From: Phycisphaerales bacterium
GTDB taxonomy: Bacteria; Planctomycetota; Phycisphaerae; Phycisphaerales; SM1A02
Direction: 5' to 3'
DNA: 33,723 nucleotides
Assembly: GCA_020345805.1 (NCBI GenBank)
Contig: CP070772.1
Coordinates: 2,094,730 to 2,128,452 of the forward strand
The notes beneath the pieces were generated by a model. That model saw only the letters and a list, made by a program, of their open reading frames with translations. It was not told the DNA's origin and did not search any database. Shown here one piece after another: positions 29,962-33,723 of this stretch; positions within the stretch are counted from its first letter, which is position 1; each line of letters opens with the position of its first letter. The position numbers and the translations under genes were made by a program.

Positions 29962-31173
29962 GTGTCGGAAGGTCCCGCAGAATTGCCCTGCCCGCGGCTG
30001 ACGATCCGTGTGGATCTCCCGGCCGATCCACGGACAGGACTCAAGCTTTCTGCGCTACCGACGAAGCCGGGTGTTTTTGCACTGAAGGATGACCAAGGCC
30101 GAACGGTGCTGCTGGCGATCACGGCTGACCTTCGCCGGATGATCATAAACCGCCTGAGCGAGACCGCGGGGAACCTGGAAGACGGCAGGCCGACGCGCAG
30201 AGTCGACTATCGCTCGATCACGCGGACGGTCCTTGCCATGACCGTGGGATCGGCGTTCGAGGGTGAGTGGGCGTATCTGCAACTGGCCCGGCGGAGCATG
30301 CCCGCGAGCTATAAGGGAGCGCTGGACCGCTGGCGGGGCTGGTTCGTGCATTGCGATCCGCAGGCGACGTTCCCACGCTGGGTGAAGACGAATCGACCGG
30401 GAGATGCGGGTCCGGGTGGGGTGTATCTGGGTCCGTTGCCCGACAAGCACGCCGCTCAGCGCTACATCGAGATGCTGCAGGGTGCATTCGATCTCTGCCG
30501 GCACCACAACATTCTCGTGCAGGCACCCAACGCCACGGCCTGTGCATACAAGGAGATGGGCAGGTGCCCGGCCCCCTGTGACGGGTCTGTCACGCTGGAT
30601 TCATACCGGGGGCAGATTCGCGAGGCGGCGGAGTTCGGTTCGGCGCATCCGCGTCAGTGGCGGGAGAAGATCGAGCGCACGATGGCCCGGGCCGCCAGGG
30701 ACATGGACTACGAGACGGCCGAGCGTTGCCGCCGGATGCTTGACGCCACCGAACCTTCAACACAGAGGAAGTTCGCGTTCGTCGATCGCCTGGAGAATTT
30801 CCGATTCCTGGCGGGGATGCCCGCAGAAGACCCCGGCTATGCCAGGCTGTACGTCGTGCGCGGCGGGTGGATCGCACCGGTCGTGGACGTGCCTCTGGAG
30901 GCACAGCGGCAGGATCTTGGCGAAACGGCCGCGATGCTCACCGATAGGCTGAACGAGTCGGCGCCTGACGCCTCAGAGGACGCCATCGAGAATATCGGGC
31001 TCGTCTGTCACCATCTGTTCCGCCCCCACTCCGACAAACGCGGGGGCATTTTCATGCGCTGCGCTGACGGAATCTCTCAGCCGGACCTCGCCGGCGCGCT
31101 GCGAAAGCTCCGCCGCCAGGAATCGGCGGAAGATGCTGAGGCGGAAATCGCGGAGAGTTCGCTAGAAGGATGA
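29962..31173 (+). CDS. UvrC-like N-terminal half protein with UVR motif
   Basis: 403 residues. PTKPGVFALKDDQGRTVLLAIT and LRRMIINRL mirror the UvrC start (PGVYLMKDAQGRVLYVGKA...LRRR), but Gly-Lys of the GIY-YIG core is lost and Tyr is replaced by Phe. YLGPLPDKHAAQRYIEMLQ and ACAYKEMGRCPAPCDG match the next UvrC segment, including the CxxxxxGRCxAPC cysteines. REKIERTMARAARDMDYETA is a UvrB/UvrC coiled-coil UVR motif. The C-terminal RNase-H-like nuclease and HhH domains of UvrC are absent. It may bind UvrB or DNA without cutting, or keep weak nuclease activity like Cho. Its last 12 nt overlap the end of the opposite-strand gene. Confidence 0.83.
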   Translation: MSEGPAELPCPRLTIRVDLPADPRTGLKLSALPTKPGVFALKDDQGRTVLLAITADLRRMIINRLSETAGNLEDGRPTRRVDYRSITRTVLAMTVGSAFEGEWAYLQLARRSMPASYKGALDRWRGWFVHCDPQATFPRWVKTNRPGDAGPGGVYLGPLPDKHAAQRYIEMLQGAFDLCRHHNILVQAPNATACAYKEMGRCPAPCDGSVTLDSYRGQIREAAEFGSAHPRQWREKIERTMARAARDMDYETAERCRRMLDATEPSTQRKFAFVDRLENFRFLAGMPAEDPGYARLYVVRGGWIAPVVDVPLEAQRQDLGETAAMLTDRLNESAPDASEDAIENIGLVCHHLFRPHSDKRGGIFMRCADGISQPDLAGALRKLRRQESAEDAEAEIAESSLEG

Positions 31174-31674
31174 CGGTTTCAGGCTCATCGGGCCGGAGCT
31201 GGATGCCTCGGACGATGAAGACGCCGATGATTCAGAGCTTGTACCGCTGCAATTGATGTTGATTCTCCGGCCGCCCCAGGACCACGCCGGCCAGAAGTAG
31301 TTCCAGCCGCCGAGGTGGTACGGCCCCCAGTACCGGTAGTGGTACGGCCAGTAGTATCCGCCGGGCCCGTAGTACCCCCCGAACCACCTGCGGCTGGAGT
31401 AGTAGTAGGTGTTGTAGGGCCGGCGACGCGCCCGGGCGTAACGGGCCAGGGCAATCTGTCCAACCGAGGGTTCCTGAGCGCTGGGGCCGGCCGGCGCCGC
31501 CGGCGCCACCGTGGCCGCTGCTCCCGGGGCCGGCTCTGCTTCTTGTGCCTGCTCGGAGTCCGAAGGCGGAGGCGGCATGTCCACCACCACCGCAGCACCG
31601 CTCCGAGCCGGCGGCAATACCACGGCCATGACCACTGACGCCATTAGAACCTGTCGTGCCAATCGTAATCGCAT
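31162..31674 (-). CDS. Secreted Tyr/Trp/Gly-rich protein, function unknown
   Basis: 170 residues from ATG 31674, which has GGGAGA upstream; longer starts at ATG 31692 and at a GTG at 31749 exist. A signal peptide (MRLRLARQVLMASVVMAVVL) is followed by a Pro/Ala/Glu-rich stretch, then a low-complexity aromatic region (YYYSSRRWFGGYYGPGGYYW and the following WPYHYRYWGPYH), an INCSGTS segment with one cysteine, and a Ser-rich tail. No family is recognised. Such aromatic Gly-rich regions occur in some surface and adhesion proteins, but that is analogy only. Its 3' end overlaps the UvrC-like gene by 12 nt. Confidence 0.68.
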   Translation of the reverse strand: MRLRLARQVLMASVVMAVVLPPARSGAAVVVDMPPPPSDSEQAQEAEPAPGAAATVAPAAPAGPSAQEPSVGQIALARYARARRRPYNTYYYSSRRWFGGYYGPGGYYWPYHYRYWGPYHLGGWNYFWPAWSWGGRRININCSGTSSESSASSSSEASSSGPMSLKPSSF

Positions 31675-31732
31675 CAGTCCGTCTCCCGGCATTCTCGCCT
31701 CTTGAATCCTCGGGACGGTGACCTGCCGGACC

Positions 31733-31738
31733 ATTCTA
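31733..31738 (-). promoter_or_regulatory. -10 box (TAGAAT) for the Tyr/Trp-rich protein
   Basis: TAGAAT on the minus strand would start a transcript near 31726, about 50 nt before ATG 31674, leaving room for the GGGAGA ribosome site. Confidence 0.35.
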
Positions 31739-31778
31739 CTGTGATGCACCGGAATTCCACATATGGCATCGATTTGCC

Positions 31779-31784
31779 TAAACT
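31779..31784 (+). promoter_or_regulatory. -10 box (TAAACT) for the ManA-type gene
   Basis: TAAACT lies 15 nt before ATG 31800; the leader would be about 9 nt with no Shine-Dalgarno, close to leaderless. Confidence 0.4.
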
Positions 31785-31799
31785 CTGCCCGTCAGCCTC

Positions 31800-32807
31800 A
31801 TGAAACCCTATCCACTGCTATTTGAGCCGCTTTTCAAGCCCAAGGTCTGGGGCGGGAGGGCTCTGGAATCCCTCGGGAAGGCACTCCCGCCCGATGTGAG
31901 AATCGGGGAATCCTGGGAGCTGGCCGATCTCCCGGATTCCATTGAGGGCGGCCGGTCCGTCATCGCCAATGGCCCCCTCGCCGGGCAGACCCTCCAGCAG
32001 GCCATAGCGCACCACCCCGAAGCGACCATCGGGGCCGCCTCCCTGACCTCCGAGGGCGGTTTCCCGCTGCTGATCAAGTACCTCGATGCCCGTGAGAACC
32101 TCTCCGTGCAGGTGCACCCGCCTGAGTCCTACGTTCGCGAGCACCCTGAAGCTCATCTGAAGAGCGAGGCGTGGGTGGTGATCGAGGCCGAGCCCGGGGC
32201 GGTGATCTACAAGGGAGTCAAGCCGGGCCTCAGCGCTGAGGTGCTCGCACGCCACCTCCAAGAGCAGACCATCGTCGAGGACCTCATCGCGGTTCCGGTA
32301 AATACCGGCGATTGCCACTACCTGCCCTGCGGTACCTGCCACGCACTGGGCGGCGGGATCGTGGTCGCGGAAATACAGACCCCCAGCGACACCACCTTCC
32401 GCCTCTACGACTGGGGCCGCACCGACCGCCAGCTCCACATCGAGCAGGCCCTGGCGTGCATCGATTTCGCCTCGGAACCAGCCCCGCAACCCACCTCCCC
32501 GCCGCCGATCGAAGCCGATGACCTGCGCATTCAGCGCCTCGTGAAAACGACCTTTTTTGAGATAGAACGCTTCGACGCCCTGAAGCAGACCCGCTTCGAG
32601 GCGGTCACCTCCGGCATGCCGGAGGTTTGGATGATTCTCACTGGGGCCGGCCGGCTGGATTGCCGAGATATTTCGGGCGTGCGGCTCCTGCCCGGGACCA
32701 CCACGCTTCTGCCGGCGGGCCTGGCGGGTACGTTCGCTCATCTGGAACCCGCCACCTCCTTCCTGCGAGTGACGCTTCCCTCTCCGCTGGAGGGGATGAT
32801 CGCCTGA
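31800..32807 (+). CDS. manA: Class I mannose-6-phosphate isomerase
   Basis: 335 residues, short-form ManA as in Bacillus. Metal-binding segments are SVQVHPP (His pair region), HLKSEAWVVIEA (Glu) and GTCHALGGG (His). FEPLFKPKVWGGRAL at the start is the standard family opening and GESWELAD follows. The enzyme interconverts mannose-6-phosphate and fructose-6-phosphate, supplying GDP-mannose for glycans or feeding mannose into glycolysis. The gene ends 2 nt before the next start, so the beta-helix gene downstream is probably co-transcribed, linking carbohydrate use and a possible polysaccharide-binding protein. Confidence 0.92.
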   Translation: MKPYPLLFEPLFKPKVWGGRALESLGKALPPDVRIGESWELADLPDSIEGGRSVIANGPLAGQTLQQAIAHHPEATIGAASLTSEGGFPLLIKYLDARENLSVQVHPPESYVREHPEAHLKSEAWVVIEAEPGAVIYKGVKPGLSAEVLARHLQEQTIVEDLIAVPVNTGDCHYLPCGTCHALGGGIVVAEIQTPSDTTFRLYDWGRTDRQLHIEQALACIDFASEPAPQPTSPPPIEADDLRIQRLVKTTFFEIERFDALKQTRFEAVTSGMPEVWMILTGAGRLDCRDISGVRLLPGTTTLLPAGLAGTFAHLEPATSFLRVTLPSPLEGMIA

Positions 32808-32809
32808 GA

Positions 32810-33723
32810 ATGCCCATGATCGCTCGGAACGTGCTGACCATCCTGATCCTGCTCGCGGCCGCCACAGCCGCCCAGGCCCGGCAGCACCTCGTCAACGCCG
32901 GCAGCGAATGGCAAAAGCTGGACGGCCAGATCAAACCCGGCGATGAGATCATCCTCATGCCCGGCCTCCATAAACCGGCCGTGTTCCGCAATCTCCAGGG
33001 AACCGCGGACGGCCGCATCGTCATTCGCGCCCTGGACCAGTCCCATCCGGTGAAGATCGAGGCCGACCGCTATGGCCTGCGACTGCAGAGTCCCCGGTTC
33101 GTGACCGTCAGGGACGTACAGATCGAAGGCGCAACCGTCTGCGGCCTACTGATCGACAATCAGGTTGTCGATGACTGGCGCCCCCTTAGAAAGACCGACG
33201 ACGGCGAGGAAGAAACGGACGGTGAACCGCCGGCGCAAATCATCCTGCAGCGGGTATCGATTTCGCACACCGGCCCCACCGGCAAGCGCCACGCACTGGA
33301 AGCCCGCGGGGTCGGGGGACTGCGCATCGTGGACTGCCGCTTCAATGCCTGGGCCGGCTCGGCCATCGAGATCATCGGCTGTAGCGATGTGAACGTCCTC
33401 AACTGCAATTTCACCGGACAGGACGATCACAGTCAGACCGACGGCGTGCGCGTTCGCGCGGGCAGCGCCCGCGTCCTCGTCGATCATTGCCGCTTCGATC
33501 ACGCCGCCGCCCGGTGCGTCAGCATCGGATCGGCCAGCGAGGTGGAGGATTTCCGCCCGCCCATCGCCGAGGACGCGAGGCCCGGCTCCGTCTTTGAAGC
33601 GCAGCAGGTGACCGTCACCTACTGCATCTTCACCGGCGGGGGAATCCCCTTCTATCTCTGCCACGCCGACCGATCCAGCATCCGCAACAACACCGTCCTT
33701 CGCGGCGGGCCGTGGGTGATCGC
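32810..33723 (+). CDS. Secreted right-handed beta-helix protein, 3' truncated by the window
   Basis: The frame from ATG 32810 (or ATG 32816) runs 304 codons to the window end without a stop. A signal peptide (NVLTILILLAAATAAQA) comes first, then the opening of a pectate-lyase-like domain (GDEIILMPGLHKPAVF). Parallel beta-helix rungs follow: VTVRDVQIEGAT, LRIVDCRFNAWAGSAIEI, VNVLNCNFTGQDDH and VLVDHCRFDH. Proteins of this kind bind or cleave polysaccharides outside the cell; no catalytic residue can be fixed from the part seen. It starts 2 nt after the manA stop. The full length and any anchor lie outside the window. Confidence 0.8.
   Translation, partial: MPMIARNVLTILILLAAATAAQARQHLVNAGSEWQKLDGQIKPGDEIILMPGLHKPAVFRNLQGTADGRIVIRALDQSHPVKIEADRYGLRLQSPRFVTVRDVQIEGATVCGLLIDNQVVDDWRPLRKTDDGEEETDGEPPAQIILQRVSISHTGPTGKRHALEARGVGGLRIVDCRFNAWAGSAIEIIGCSDVNVLNCNFTGQDDHSQTDGVRVRAGSARVLVDHCRFDHAAARCVSIGSASEVEDFRPPIAEDARPGSVFEAQQVTVTYCIFTGGGIPFYLCHADRSSIRNNTVLRGGPWVI

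Noticed and set aside
1-33723. Search for CRISPR arrays, IS elements, phage genes, tRNAs and rRNAs
   Set aside because: No spaced direct repeats, transposase or integrase motifs, cloverleaf sequences or rRNA-like stretches were seen by eye; covariance-model and profile searches could not be run.

Overview
The window is GC-rich and reads as a chromosomal segment of a planctomycete, most likely of the class Phycisphaerae. Three features suggest this: secreted proteins ending in a two-EF-hand dockerin-like tail closed by WGPCP; multi-pass membrane proteins ending in a CGYLLYRL...CPECGR zinc ribbon; and a small Hc1-type histone-like protein. No plasmid, phage, IS element, CRISPR array, rRNA or tRNA was recognised. 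The lineage is inferred from protein style, not from a marker gene.

Layout. 1-3.2 kb: four tandem paralogous membrane proteins with C-terminal zinc ribbons; the first is cut by the window edge and the second lacks its last ribbon. 3.3-8 kb: a DinB-like protein, a PilT ATPase, a secreted serine hydrolase and a minus-strand trio of OsmC paralog, CoA-binding protein and OsmC protein. 8-14.7 kb: an orphan membrane protein, then a surface-glycan and envelope block: GmhB-like HAD phosphatase with a membrane tail, GT9, Kdo-kinase-like protein, GT2, O-antigen ligase and PlsY. 14.9-17.7 kb: a tight RimB-like protease, RimK ligase and AstE-like deacylase operon, whose RimK carries an extra TrkA-C-like domain. 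17.8-20.8 kb (minus): methyltransferase, anti-sigma factor and ECF sigma factor. 20.9-23.6 kb: a eukaryote-like adenylosuccinate lyase facing a di-haem peroxidase, with a hairpin terminator between them. 24.2-28.1 kb: two large dockerin-tailed secreted proteins, the second frameshifted. 28.2-33.7 kb: isochorismatase-like hydrolase, tail-less histone-like protein, FabZ-like dehydratase, UvrC-like half protein, Tyr/Trp-rich secreted protein, ManA-type isomerase and a truncated beta-helix protein.

Two kinds of translation start are visible. One group has Shine-Dalgarno sequences or overlaps the stop of the preceding gene. At least eight other genes, on both strands, have TANNNT placed 6-7 nt before the start codon and no Shine-Dalgarno, the layout expected of leaderless mRNAs. 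This, the tandem zinc-ribbon membrane array, the RimK fusion and the tail-less histone-like protein are the most interesting points. No obvious complete new defence or biosynthetic system was seen; the zinc-ribbon array is the best candidate for something undescribed.
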